Assembly (NCBI GenBank): GCA_030671945.1
Contig: DAOVHJ010000084.1
Location: 1 to 9,046 of the forward strand
From: Candidatus Heimdallarchaeota archaeon
GTDB taxonomy: Archaea > Asgardarchaeota > Heimdallarchaeia > JABLTI01
Direction of reading: 5' to 3'
Length of the DNA: 9,046 nucleotides
Part shown: in pieces, positions 1-5,722 of the stretch
How the letters are laid out: the number at the start of each line of letters is the position of its first letter
Numbering within the stretch: the first letter of the stretch is position 1
Notes under the pieces: generated by a model
What the model saw: only the letters and a program-made list of their open reading frames with translations
What the model was told of the DNA's origin: nothing
Databases searched by the model: none
Program-made: the position numbers and the translations under genes

Positions 1-516
1 AACTTCCATACGATTCTTTCGGTTATTATTCCCAAGCAATCCTTCAGTCATGAATTCTTCATTTACAGGTTCTAAATCACCAATCATGAATGCATCAATA
101 AAAGGTGACATTGGAACAGGATTCGATTGTACACACGGTCCACCAGCAATAACAAGAGGATGGTTATCATTTCTCTCGCTTGATTCAAGGGGAATATTTG
201 ATCTCTCTAATATTTCGAGTACATTCGTAAAATCATCTTCATATTGTAAGGTAAAAGCAATAACATCCATTTCTCTTATAGGTCGATCAGACTCGAGTGT
301 ATATGGTTCCACCGTTTTTTTGAGTGGAAGAAATGTTCGCTCACATGCTACTCCTTCATATGAATTCCAAAGACGATAAATTAACTGCAAACCGAGTGAA
401 GCCATACCAGCTCGATAATTATTGGGATAACAAAAAGCGATTTTTAAATTCATTTGTGAAAGGTCTTTTTTTACTGCATTGATTTCCTCTATATGAGCTT
501 CCACAAGTTTACTCAC
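1..516 (-). CDS. Radical SAM / cobalamin-binding-type protein, N-terminal part (runs off left edge)
   Basis: Only the first 172 codons are in the window. The visible part has the N-terminal Rossmann-like, B12-binding-type domain found ahead of the radical SAM core in many archaeal proteins. A strand KIAFCYPNNYRAGMASLG lies near residues 25-42, CERTFLP follows, and IAGGPCVQSNPVPMSPF then DAFMIGDLE follow near residues 125-150. The AGGP...NP.P...F.DAF.IGD.E pattern is the family hallmark. The radical SAM CxxxCxxC motif would lie beyond the edge, so catalytic competence cannot be judged. The start is GTG at 516, the only start codon after the in-frame stop, 8 nt past the GlmU-like stop; the first internal ATG would remove 21 residues. 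It is probably co-transcribed with the two sugar genes. The substrate is unknown; members of this broad group act in tRNA/rRNA modification or are uncharacterised. Confidence 0.75.
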   Translation of the reverse strand, partial: MSKLVEAHIEEINAVKKDLSQMNLKIAFCYPNNYRAGMASLGLQLIYRLWNSYEGVACERTFLPLKKTVEPYTLESDRPIREMDVIAFTLQYEDDFTNVLEILERSNIPLESSERNDNHPLVIAGGPCVQSNPVPMSPFIDAFMIGDLEPVNEEFMTEGLLGNNNRKNRMEV

Positions 517-524
517 AGTGTTCC

Positions 525-1787
525 CTAACCTTTCTTCTTCTTTCTAGGTTCAACAATCCATTTTTGTGAGCTTGTTTCTTGGGTTATGTGTACGAAAAGA
601 TTCGATCCTATATTTCTACTAACTATTACCCCAGTTCCGATAGCTGAATTATTTCCGACTATTACTCCAGGCATGAAAAAGACATCAATAGCAGTTTTTA
701 CTTTATCGCCCATAATAACTCCTATTTTTCTTCTCCCAGTTGAAGTCACTTTCCCATCTACTTTGGTTTTGACTGTTTTGTCATCTAATCTTAGATTACC
801 AGTTATTGTACCTGCTCCAAAATTACAGTCTATGCCTATGATGGAATCCCCGACATATGAAAGATGGGCAATACGTGTTCCATCAAAAACAATGGTATTT
901 TTTAACTCACAACCATTTCCGATTCTTACTTCATTACCCAAGGATACTCCTTTTCTAAGGTAACAATTAGGGCCAATATTACAATTTTTTCCTATTACTA
1001 ATGGTCCTTCTAAATAACTTCCAGCACGGATTCTAGTTCCTTCACCTATGGAAACTGTTCCTATGATTGTTGCTCCTTCCTCAATGGTTCCATTTTTTCT
1101 CTCTTCAATATAGTTAATTAGAACTTGATTTGCATCCAAAAGATTCCATAAATAGTTTATTTGCCAAAACTCCATTTTTTCCTTGTTAAAAACCAAAGTA
1201 TGTGTTAAACTTCTGGTTTGACTACTCACTTTGTTGTAGATATCATCTACACATTTCGCTTCTAGAGCGCATGCATCTAAGAAGTTTTCATCAAAACAAC
1301 CTATTCCAAGACAATTTTTCTTCTCATCTTCATTTTCAACTAGAGCTATTTTTCCTGTTCCTTCAGCTTTTCCTAGAAACTCTTTCAAGAAAGTTGAACT
1401 AAAAATAACGTTTCCATCTAACCAAATAGAGTTCTTTGTTAGTGATCCTTTATGTAACATGTCTAGCAATTCTTTGGTTAAACCCTTAACAGGATCAAAA
1501 TCAATTAACGTGAAAGGACCTATCTCATTAATAGGGGCACTGACTTCTTGATAATCTCCAAGGGCATCATACAATAATTTTCGATCATCTTTATCAGCTA
1601 GTAATATTACCTTTTCAACCCCATGGTTTTTACCAATTTCATAGAACCATTCAGTTATGGTTTTACCTGCTACTTGAAACAGAGCTGCAGGTCGATTCTC
1701 AACCAAAGGGAGTAATTTCTTATTCTTTTTTTGCGAAATGAAAACTATCATTGAGTGTTTATTTTTAGTTTTAGCCAATATAATCAA
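525..1787 (-). CDS. Archaeal GlmU-like sugar nucleotidyltransferase/acetyltransferase with degenerate N-terminal domain
   Basis: 420 residues with the two-domain plan of archaeal GlmU homologues. Residues about 13-220 align with the nucleotidyltransferase fold (LLPLVENRPAALFQVAGK, then W...WNLLDAN). Residues about 235-400 form a left-handed beta-helix of hexapeptide repeats, the N-acetyltransferase domain that acetylates GlcN-1-P. The acetyltransferase half keeps AHLSYVGDS (His308 is the expected catalytic base), FGAGTITGNLR and the STGRRKIGV stretch typical of archaeal forms. The N-domain lacks the GxGxR loop (KKNKK instead), GTGxA (GLTKE), the GD metal motif (DGN) and the DIG motif (QIN at 209-211). 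It is therefore probably inactive as a uridylyltransferase. The start TTG at 1787 lies 8 nt past the glmM stop with AGGTTGG just before it. ATG at 1751 (residue 13) fits the usual family start better and is a real alternative. It lies between glmM and the radical SAM gene in one operon. Confidence 0.85.
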   Translation of the reverse strand: MIILAKTKNKHSMIVFISQKKNKKLLPLVENRPAALFQVAGKTITEWFYEIGKNHGVEKVILLADKDDRKLLYDALGDYQEVSAPINEIGPFTLIDFDPVKGLTKELLDMLHKGSLTKNSIWLDGNVIFSSTFLKEFLGKAEGTGKIALVENEDEKKNCLGIGCFDENFLDACALEAKCVDDIYNKVSSQTRSLTHTLVFNKEKMEFWQINYLWNLLDANQVLINYIEERKNGTIEEGATIIGTVSIGEGTRIRAGSYLEGPLVIGKNCNIGPNCYLRKGVSLGNEVRIGNGCELKNTIVFDGTRIAHLSYVGDSIIGIDCNFGAGTITGNLRLDDKTVKTKVDGKVTSTGRRKIGVIMGDKVKTAIDVFFMPGVIVGNNSAIGTGVIVSRNIGSNLFVHITQETSSQKWIVEPRKKKKG

Positions 1788-1795
1788 GCCAACCT

Positions 1796-3187
1796 TTATT
1801 TCTGAGCTTTTTTAATCTCTTGCTCTACAAGCTTGGAATATTTTTCTAATCTTTCTTCTGACTCTTTTTTAGTCATTGCTTGTGAAGTAACTCGGAAGTA
1901 GGGTTCGGTCCCACTTGGACGAATAAGCACCCAGCTATCATCCTCAAAATTAAGTCGTAATCCATCCATTTTAAGGATGTCCTTAAAATCATCTTTTGCA
2001 GTTAATTTCTTATCTAATGTTTTTAGAACCACTTGTTTTATTTCATTTTCACAACTTATTTTTGCTCTATTAACTGGAAAATCTTCTACTGAATCCACCA
2101 ATTTGTAAAGTGGTCCTCTTTCCACAACCCATTCAAGAATTTTCAAGCCAGTAAGGGGTCCATCAGGACACAAATGGTATTTTGGATGTATCCATGCACC
2201 GCAAGGTTCCCCACCAAAGATTGCTTTTTCTTCAGCAACCATGTTTCCAATCGCAACGTCACCTACTTTAGTACGTTTTACTTTTCCCCCTGCTTCTACA
2301 ACTAGTTTATCTATTAGCATAGAAGCATCAACATGAGTTATTACTAATCCTTTACCAGAATTTTGCTCAACAACATACTTGGCATAAAGTGCAATTAATA
2401 CATCTTGAGGTACATATCTACCTTTTTCATCCACAGCAACGCATCTATCTGCATCTCCATCAAAAGCTAAACCTATTGTTTTATTTTCACTTTTTTCTGA
2501 ATGCTTTCTCACTGCATCAATGAGTTGGGTAAGGTTTTTTGCTTCAGGTTCCGAAGGTCTTGCTGAGAATGTGGGATCAAACATACCATTTATTGAAATC
2601 AGATTAATCCCTAGTTCTTGATATGTGTTGTAAACGGTTTCACATGCAGCTCCTCCACCAGGATCAGCTATAACTGATTTGAAAACGTTAAAATCTACAT
2701 CTGCAACTGCATCTAATAACATTTTATTGTATAATTCTGATCCTAAAACCTCAACATCTGTTCCAAATTTCTCCCAAGGTTGGATTGGCAAATCATTCTT
2801 TGCAATTGCTTCCTCTATTTTTGCTTCATCATTAGGTGATAGCCCCATGCTTGTTTTATCAAAAACCTTTATTCCATTATATTCTGCGGGATTGTGAGAA
2901 GCTGTTAACATAACTCCTGCACATGCATTTGTTTTATGTGTGTGATAAGCTAGAGATGGAGTTGGCATAATTCCCTTTCGCTCAACACTACTACCACCTG
3001 AAATAAGTCCCGAACATATAGCATGCTCTAACATTGGACCACTTGAGCGAGGATCTCGAGCAACAATAACATTGGATCCTGCGTTCTGACAAATAGCTTT
3101 GCTTATTGCTAACCCTACTTTGACCACGAAATTTGGTGGAAGTTCAGAGACTTTACGACGAATACCTGATGTGCTAAAAAGCTTCAT
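1796..3187 (-). CDS. glmM: Phosphoglucosamine mutase / phosphohexose mutase (archaeal GlmM type)
   Basis: 463 residues, the normal length for the alpha-D-phosphohexomutase family, with all four landmarks. The active-site phosphoserine loop TASHNPAEYNG has Ser97 as phosphoserine. The Mg-binding loop DGDADR is at 243-248. The sugar-binding loop GGEPCG is at 325-330. The C-terminal phosphate-binding loop RPSGTEPYFR starts near 423. The enzyme interconverts glucosamine-6-P and glucosamine-1-P (archaeal members often also act on mannose or glucose phosphates) in the cytoplasm. The GlmU-like gene 8 nt downstream supports the glucosamine assignment over phosphomannomutase, though sequence alone does not settle specificity. 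The start ATG at 3187 is fixed by an in-frame TAA directly upstream. No Shine-Dalgarno is visible, so as first gene of the operon it may have a very short leader or be leaderless. Confidence 0.92.
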   Translation of the reverse strand: MKLFSTSGIRRKVSELPPNFVVKVGLAISKAICQNAGSNVIVARDPRSSGPMLEHAICSGLISGGSSVERKGIMPTPSLAYHTHKTNACAGVMLTASHNPAEYNGIKVFDKTSMGLSPNDEAKIEEAIAKNDLPIQPWEKFGTDVEVLGSELYNKMLLDAVADVDFNVFKSVIADPGGGAACETVYNTYQELGINLISINGMFDPTFSARPSEPEAKNLTQLIDAVRKHSEKSENKTIGLAFDGDADRCVAVDEKGRYVPQDVLIALYAKYVVEQNSGKGLVITHVDASMLIDKLVVEAGGKVKRTKVGDVAIGNMVAEEKAIFGGEPCGAWIHPKYHLCPDGPLTGLKILEWVVERGPLYKLVDSVEDFPVNRAKISCENEIKQVVLKTLDKKLTAKDDFKDILKMDGLRLNFEDDSWVLIRPSGTEPYFRVTSQAMTKKESEERLEKYSKLVEQEIKKAQK

Positions 3188-3258
3188 TTAAATTCAATCC
3201 ATAATTCTAGTGATAATAGTTCTACTGTTGAAATCACAAGAAACAAGCAATTCAAAAA

Positions 3259-3276
3259 TCTATCTAAGAAGATAGA
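3259..3276 (-). repeat. Hairpin upstream of glmM
   Basis: TCTATC (3259-3264) pairs with GATAGA (3271-3276) around a 6-nt loop. The flanks TCAAA and TTTGA can extend the stem past a small bulge. It lies between the regulator's terminator and the glmM start, so it could be a back-up termination signal or part of the glmM control region. No convincing TATA box for glmM was found at 3188-3260. Confidence 0.35.
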
Positions 3277-3283
3277 ATTTGAC

Positions 3284-3332
3284 AAAAAAGAAGACAAAAA
3301 AAGAGGGGTTATCCTCGCATTTTCATGCGAGG
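3284..3332 (-). terminator. Hairpin plus T-tract terminator after the wHTH gene
   Basis: A perfect 8-bp stem CCTCGCAT/ATGCGAGG (3313-3320 with 3325-3332) has a 4-nt loop. On the minus strand it is followed by a T7 run (3302-3296) and a T6 run (3289-3284). It lies about 50 nt past the regulator's stop codon and before glmM, so it separates the regulator's transcript from the glm operon. T-rich tracts are the main archaeal termination signal. Confidence 0.6.
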
Positions 3333-3385
3333 CATATTTCAACCATCTTGAATAGTGAACAAAGTTAATTAAGTTGACCGAAATT

Positions 3386-3682
3386 TTAACCTGTTTCTAC
3401 GAAATATTTTGATGAACGCATATCAAGTAGGTAAGGTGCCTTTTTGACTAGGCCCTCTTTCGTTAAACGTTTTAAGGCATATCTAACAGTTCTAGGTGCT
3501 AGATCGCACTTTTGAATTAAATCCTTTGATGTTAAAGGTCCTTGCTCAGATAAGAGTGTGTAAATCGCTCTTGCTGATGGGGGTAATTGTTCTGCGACAG
3601 TCAGCATATTAATAGTCATCTCCGATGAAGAAAGAGCATTCATTTCAATATAAAAGAACTCTGAGGAATTCTTACCTTGCAT
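3386..3682 (-). CDS. Small winged helix-turn-helix transcriptional regulator
   Basis: 98 residues. The core LPPSARAIYTLLSEQGPLT, then SKDLIQKCDLAPRTVRYALK, then RLTKEGLVKK (about 32-81) is a classic winged HTH. It shows helix 1, a turn at GPLTSKDL, the recognition helix APRTVRYALKRL and a short wing ending in DMRSSKYFV. This resembles archaeal MarR/HTH_24-like regulators. No ligand-binding domain follows, so it probably acts as a small DNA-binding dimer. The longest reading starts at ATG 3682; ATG 3643 and ATG 3619 are alternatives. A TATA-like TTTTATAT lies on the minus strand at 3649-3656, inside the longest reading, and would place a transcript start near 3625, favouring ATG 3619. The direct repeat over the 3682 start and the dyads upstream suggest autoregulation. 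Its targets are not known; the divergent membrane genes are candidates. Confidence 0.8.
   Translation of the reverse strand: MQGKNSSEFFYIEMNALSSSEMTINMLTVAEQLPPSARAIYTLLSEQGPLTSKDLIQKCDLAPRTVRYALKRLTKEGLVKKAPYLLDMRSSKYFVETG
3649..3656 (-). promoter_or_regulatory. TATA-like box inside the 5' end of the wHTH reading frame
   Basis: The minus strand reads CTTTTATATT, close to the archaeal TATA consensus. At the usual 25-27 nt spacing, transcription would start near 3625, just before ATG 3619 (residue 22). This is either the true promoter, with a shorter 77-residue product, or a chance AT-rich match. Confidence 0.35.
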
Positions 3683-3719
3683 CTAGTAAAATTCTTCCGT
3701 GTTCTAGCAAATTCGTCCG
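3682..3719. repeat. Imperfect direct repeat over the wHTH start
   Basis: TCTAGTAAAATTCTTCCG (3682-3699) is repeated as TCTAGCAAATTCGTCCG (3703-3719), with one gap and two substitutions. The copies are about two helical turns apart. They lie just downstream of a TATA-like box at 3721-3728, where an archaeal repressor would block transcription initiation. Part of the motif (ATTC.TCCG) also resembles the ATTCCGT arms of the nearby inverted repeat. Confidence 0.55.
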
Positions 3720-3720
3720 C

Positions 3721-3728
3721 ATATTTTT
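3721..3728 (-). promoter_or_regulatory. Candidate TATA box for the wHTH gene (long start)
   Basis: The minus strand reads GAAAAATATG about 40 nt upstream of ATG 3682. A transcript start would fall near 3698, within the direct repeat. It competes with the box at 3649-3656. Confidence 0.3.
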
Positions 3729-3746
3729 CTTCGAATCTTTGCCTCT

Positions 3747-3766
3747 ATTCCGTTTTTTCACGGAAT
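3747..3766. repeat. Perfect 7-bp inverted repeat in the divergent region
   Basis: ATTCCGT (3747-3753) and ACGGAAT (3760-3766) flank a 6-nt spacer TTTTTC. The half-site resembles the nearby direct-repeat motif, so it is a candidate operator for a dimeric regulator such as the adjacent wHTH protein. It could also form an RNA hairpin. Confidence 0.5.
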
Positions 3767-3790
3767 TTCATAACTCTTTCTCATTTTTCC

Positions 3791-3821
3791 ACGATTTGTG
3801 CTGTAAAACAGCCGAAATCGT
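3791..3821. repeat. 31-bp imperfect dyad A
   Basis: The arms ACGATTT/AAATCGT (7 bp, outer) and GCTGT/ACAGC (5 bp, inner) are separated by two mismatched pairs and centred on AAA at 3805-3807. Twelve of 14 arm positions are complementary. It is too long and symmetric to be likely by chance in noncoding DNA; it is probably a regulatory site or structured RNA. Confidence 0.5.
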
Positions 3822-3837
3822 TTCTATGGTTTTTTAT

Positions 3838-3868
3838 ATTCGATCAAATAGTAGCTATTTTATCGAAT
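3838..3868. repeat. 31-bp imperfect dyad B
   Basis: The arms ATTCGAT/ATCGAAT (7 bp) and AAATAG/CTATTT (6 bp) are separated by one mismatch and centred on TAG at 3852-3854. Thirteen of 14 arm positions are complementary. Its centre is 47 bp from that of dyad A and its total length is the same. Confidence 0.5.
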
Positions 3869-3907
3869 GATAATCGCTCTTGTTTTATTGTTGGAGAGTT
3901 TTGTATT

Positions 3908-3938
3908 TAAATGCCAATAATATGTAGAATGGTATTTA
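3908..3938. repeat. 31-bp imperfect dyad C
   Basis: The outer arms TAAATGCCA/TGGTATTTA pair at 8 of 9 positions (the ninth is a G-T), with a 13-nt unpaired centre. It is weaker than dyads A and B but has the same overall length and lies in the same intergenic region. Confidence 0.35.
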
Positions 3939-4023
3939 TTCAACGAAGGATAAAATCAAGAGAAATGTTAAGATATATATGGCATTAGCGATATATTGTC
4001 ATTATAATTAATAGCATGAATTA

Positions 4024-4032
4024 TTATAAAAG
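4024..4032 (+). promoter_or_regulatory. Candidate TATA box for the first membrane-protein gene
   Basis: TTATAAAAG matches the archaeal TATA consensus. At normal spacing it predicts a start near 4053, after the TTG at 4050 but before the ATG at 4080, so it bears on which start is used. An alternative AT-rich box ATATATAT lies near 3973. Confidence 0.4.
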
Positions 4033-4049
4033 TAAACAGGTAGTCAAAA

Positions 4050-4532
4050 TTGGCAGAGGAAGATAATCTTCGAAATAGTATGGCTTTTAAAGAGTATTCA
4101 ACAGGTGAGAGAAGCAAGATCAAACATCCTTGGGTAACAATTGTAGTATCTGGTATTCTCGTTTCAGTAGCTATGGTTTTAACTAATTGGTTAGCTGTAG
4201 CATTACATGCAAATCCGTTTTCTTTTAATCTTATTCTAGGTTTATATGGAATTCCAGCTGGTTTTGCTTGTGCTTGGAGAAATAAAACTCTTAGTGCTAT
4301 CACATCTCTAAGGTATTCTTCTTATAGTGCTTTGATTGCAACAGCCGCATATTTCGTTATTAGTTTAGTAATTATATTGACTTCCCCAACAAATGCAGTA
4401 GGGGCAATTCTAAATATAGGTTCACTAGCAATTGCATGCGCAATTTTAGCTGTATTTTTCATTTGTGTAACTTTTTCGGCAGGGGCAATGGTTGGAACAA
4501 TCGCTTTAGGTGTTAAAGACAGTAAAGGTTGA
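4050..4532 (+). CDS. Four-helix membrane protein of unknown function
   Basis: 160 residues and not a recognised family. After a charged 27-residue N-terminus come about four membrane segments: 28-52, 57-76, 92-112 and 117-152, the last long enough to be bent or two short helices. A Pro-Phe and Gly-rich turn (ANPFSFN, YGIPAG) lies between the first two. No signal peptide, catalytic motif or Cys pair is seen. The longest reading begins with TTG at 4050, 9 nt after CAGG. ATG at 4080 (residue 11) is an alternative favoured by the TATA-like box at 4024-4032. Two more small membrane-protein genes follow on the same strand. T5 tracts at 4537-4541 and 4550-4554 may weakly end its transcript. Confidence 0.65.
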   Translation: MAEEDNLRNSMAFKEYSTGERSKIKHPWVTIVVSGILVSVAMVLTNWLAVALHANPFSFNLILGLYGIPAGFACAWRNKTLSAITSLRYSSYSALIATAAYFVISLVIILTSPTNAVGAILNIGSLAIACAILAVFFICVTFSAGAMVGTIALGVKDSKG

Positions 4533-4632
4533 ATGATTTTTCTAATCACTTTTTCCTCAATTATGAGCGATAAAATTAAGTACTATGTTTATCATTTAAT
4601 TTTAGAATTATTAATTTCTTAGTTTATAATTT

Positions 4633-4640
4633 GGAAGTGA
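4633..4640 (+). promoter_or_regulatory. Shine-Dalgarno for the 128-residue membrane protein
   Basis: GGAAGTGA differs by one base from the ideal GGAGGTGA and ends 4 nt before ATG 4645, which supports that start. Confidence 0.55.
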
Positions 4641-4644
4641 AACA

Positions 4645-5031
4645 ATGACTCCAAAGAAGAAAAAGAGCTCTCAAACTCGCAAAAGAAGATATGGCACTTG
4701 GTTTTTGGTTGGGCAAATTCTCATAATTCTTGGTGCTGCTTTAATTATTGCTGCGGGAATAATAGATGCAGTTTATGGATTCCAAGATCTTGATTATTGG
4801 TCATCTTACACTTTTGGTCAACTACATCCAATTGTAGGTCTAGTCATAGCAATTGTCGCTGCAATTGCGATTCTCTGGCTTGCTATTGATAAACGAGCCT
4901 ACTACGGATTAAATCTCTATCTTTATGCTGTTATTATCATTATCCTTGCCTGTCTTGCAGGAAATGTCGGAGCACTAGTTTGTATAATTGGTGCATTAGT
5001 GATAATTTTCTATCGGATATCTCGAGACTGA
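4645..5031 (+). CDS. Small polybasic membrane protein of unknown function
   Basis: 128 residues and not a recognised family. A strongly basic N-terminus (KKKKSSQTRKRR) is followed by membrane segments at about 17-41, 62-82 and 91-124; the last could be two closely packed helices split at Gly106. The basic head predicts a cytoplasmic N-terminus. The loop YGFQDLDYWSSYTFGQLHP is aromatic-rich and probably external. It is 22 nt upstream of the next membrane-protein gene and almost certainly co-transcribed with it. Confidence 0.7.
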   Translation: MTPKKKKSSQTRKRRYGTWFLVGQILIILGAALIIAAGIIDAVYGFQDLDYWSSYTFGQLHPIVGLVIAIVAAIAILWLAIDKRAYYGLNLYLYAVIIIILACLAGNVGALVCIIGALVIIFYRISRD

Positions 5032-5040
5032 ATTCTGAGA

Positions 5041-5049
5041 AAGGAGGAG
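5041..5049 (+). promoter_or_regulatory. Strong Shine-Dalgarno for the 179-residue membrane protein
   Basis: AAGGAGGAG is a near-perfect ribosome binding site, 4 nt before ATG 5054. It is the strongest in the window, so this second gene of the pair is expected to be well translated. Confidence 0.75.
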
Positions 5050-5053
5050 TTTT

Positions 5054-5593
5054 ATGCCATCAAAGAGATCAAGAAGAAAAACAAAACTAAGTACAGGTAC
5101 GAAAGAGAATATTGATACAATTATTACTGAATTATCAATTATAATAGGTCGAAAAGGTTGGCCTAAAGATGAACCTGGAAAAGTACTTGGCGATGCTTTC
5201 AAAAATGTCGATACTCACATAGCAGCTGTTTCATTAAGAGTACCTGAAGTTGACCCTTTCTGGTATGAATCAGGAGCAAGAGAAGCTTTCATAAAAATAA
5301 GACGAAATAGAAAAAGAGCAATTGGATTTTTAATTACTATTGCAGTTATTATCGCTCTTATTGTCTTAGCAAGTGCCATCGCAGCTGTTCTTTTGATAGG
5401 TGATTGGTATAAGTGGGTTATACTCCTCGGTGCGGCTTTAGTTTTATTTTTAGGGTCTTCGAGTATTCCAAAATATATTATGGGTCCATACATGGTGAAA
5501 AAAGATTTGGAGATTCCTGAAAAATTTAAAGCAGAATGTGTTCTGATAAATAAATTTGTAAAAGACCTAGTTCAGCTCCGGAGAAAATCTTGA
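5054..5593 (+). CDS. Two-helix membrane protein with cytoplasmic flanks, unknown function
   Basis: 179 residues and not a recognised family. A basic start (KRSRRKTK) and a soluble region to about residue 85 precede a hairpin of two membrane segments (about 88-114 and 118-137). A cytoplasmic tail of about 40 residues rich in Lys follows. The soluble part contains GRKGWPKDEPGK, VDTHIAAVSLRVPEVDPFWY and a basic stretch IKIRRNRKRA just before the first membrane segment, which fixes both ends in the cytoplasm by the positive-inside rule. It follows the 128-residue membrane protein by 22 nt with a strong ribosome binding site, so the two probably work together. The DA1-like gene starts 129 nt downstream beyond a terminator. 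Confidence 0.7.
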   Translation: MPSKRSRRKTKLSTGTKENIDTIITELSIIIGRKGWPKDEPGKVLGDAFKNVDTHIAAVSLRVPEVDPFWYESGAREAFIKIRRNRKRAIGFLITIAVIIALIVLASAIAAVLLIGDWYKWVILLGAALVLFLGSSSIPKYIMGPYMVKKDLEIPEKFKAECVLINKFVKDLVQLRRKS

Positions 5594-5616
5594 GTTTCTC
5601 CTAATACTCTTTTTTT
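5580..5616 (+). terminator. Hairpin plus T7 terminator after the membrane-protein genes
   Basis: GGAGAAA (5580-5586) pairs perfectly with TTTCTCC (5595-5601) across the stop codon, with an 8-nt loop. A T7 run follows at 5610-5616 and another at 5644-5650. The DA1-like gene is therefore probably transcribed separately. Confidence 0.6.
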
Positions 5617-5707
5617 CCTTTAATTTCTTGCTCAAATAGAAAGTTTTTTTCGCTTGAATGACAAAGTTATCATACAACAATAAACCATTATGAAATGAAC
5701 TGTTCGT

Positions 5708-5713
5708 GAGGTG
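5708..5713 (+). promoter_or_regulatory. Shine-Dalgarno of the DA1-like gene
   Basis: GAGGTG matches the archaeal anti-Shine-Dalgarno core and lies 9 nt before ATG 5723, supporting that start. No clear TATA box was found between the T7 run and this site. Confidence 0.55.
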
Positions 5714-5722
5714 TAGATATAG

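Larger units (their letters stand above)
3683..4049. promoter_or_regulatory. Divergent intergenic control region (367 bp)
   Basis: No credible gene is seen here. The plus-strand open frames at 3625-3870 and 3677-3910 are Phe/Ser-rich, lack family similarity and overlap the dyads. The region holds the direct repeat, the 20-bp inverted repeat and three 31-bp dyads listed separately. Its right third is very AT-rich, with GATATAT repeated near 3972 and 3990. It should carry promoters for the wHTH gene (leftward) and the membrane-protein genes (rightward). Confidence 0.5.

Noticed and set aside
50..379. Plus-strand open frame of 109 codons
   Set aside because: It is antisense to the radical SAM/B12-type frame, which reads cleanly across 1-516 on the minus strand with recognisable motifs.
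3625..3910. Two overlapping plus-strand open frames in the divergent region
   Set aside because: They are Phe/Ser-rich with no recognisable domain. They overlap the wHTH gene and run through the dyads, so they are noncoding by appearance.
3188..4049. tRNA, C/D-box RNA, CRISPR or insertion-sequence remains in the intergenic DNA
   Set aside because: No cloverleaf, no paired RTGATGA/CTGA boxes, no repeat-spacer pattern and no transposase fragment were found.
3968..4549. Minus-strand open frames opposite the 160-residue membrane protein
   Set aside because: The plus frame has coherent membrane segments, the same strand as its neighbours and a plausible promoter. The antisense frames look like shadows.
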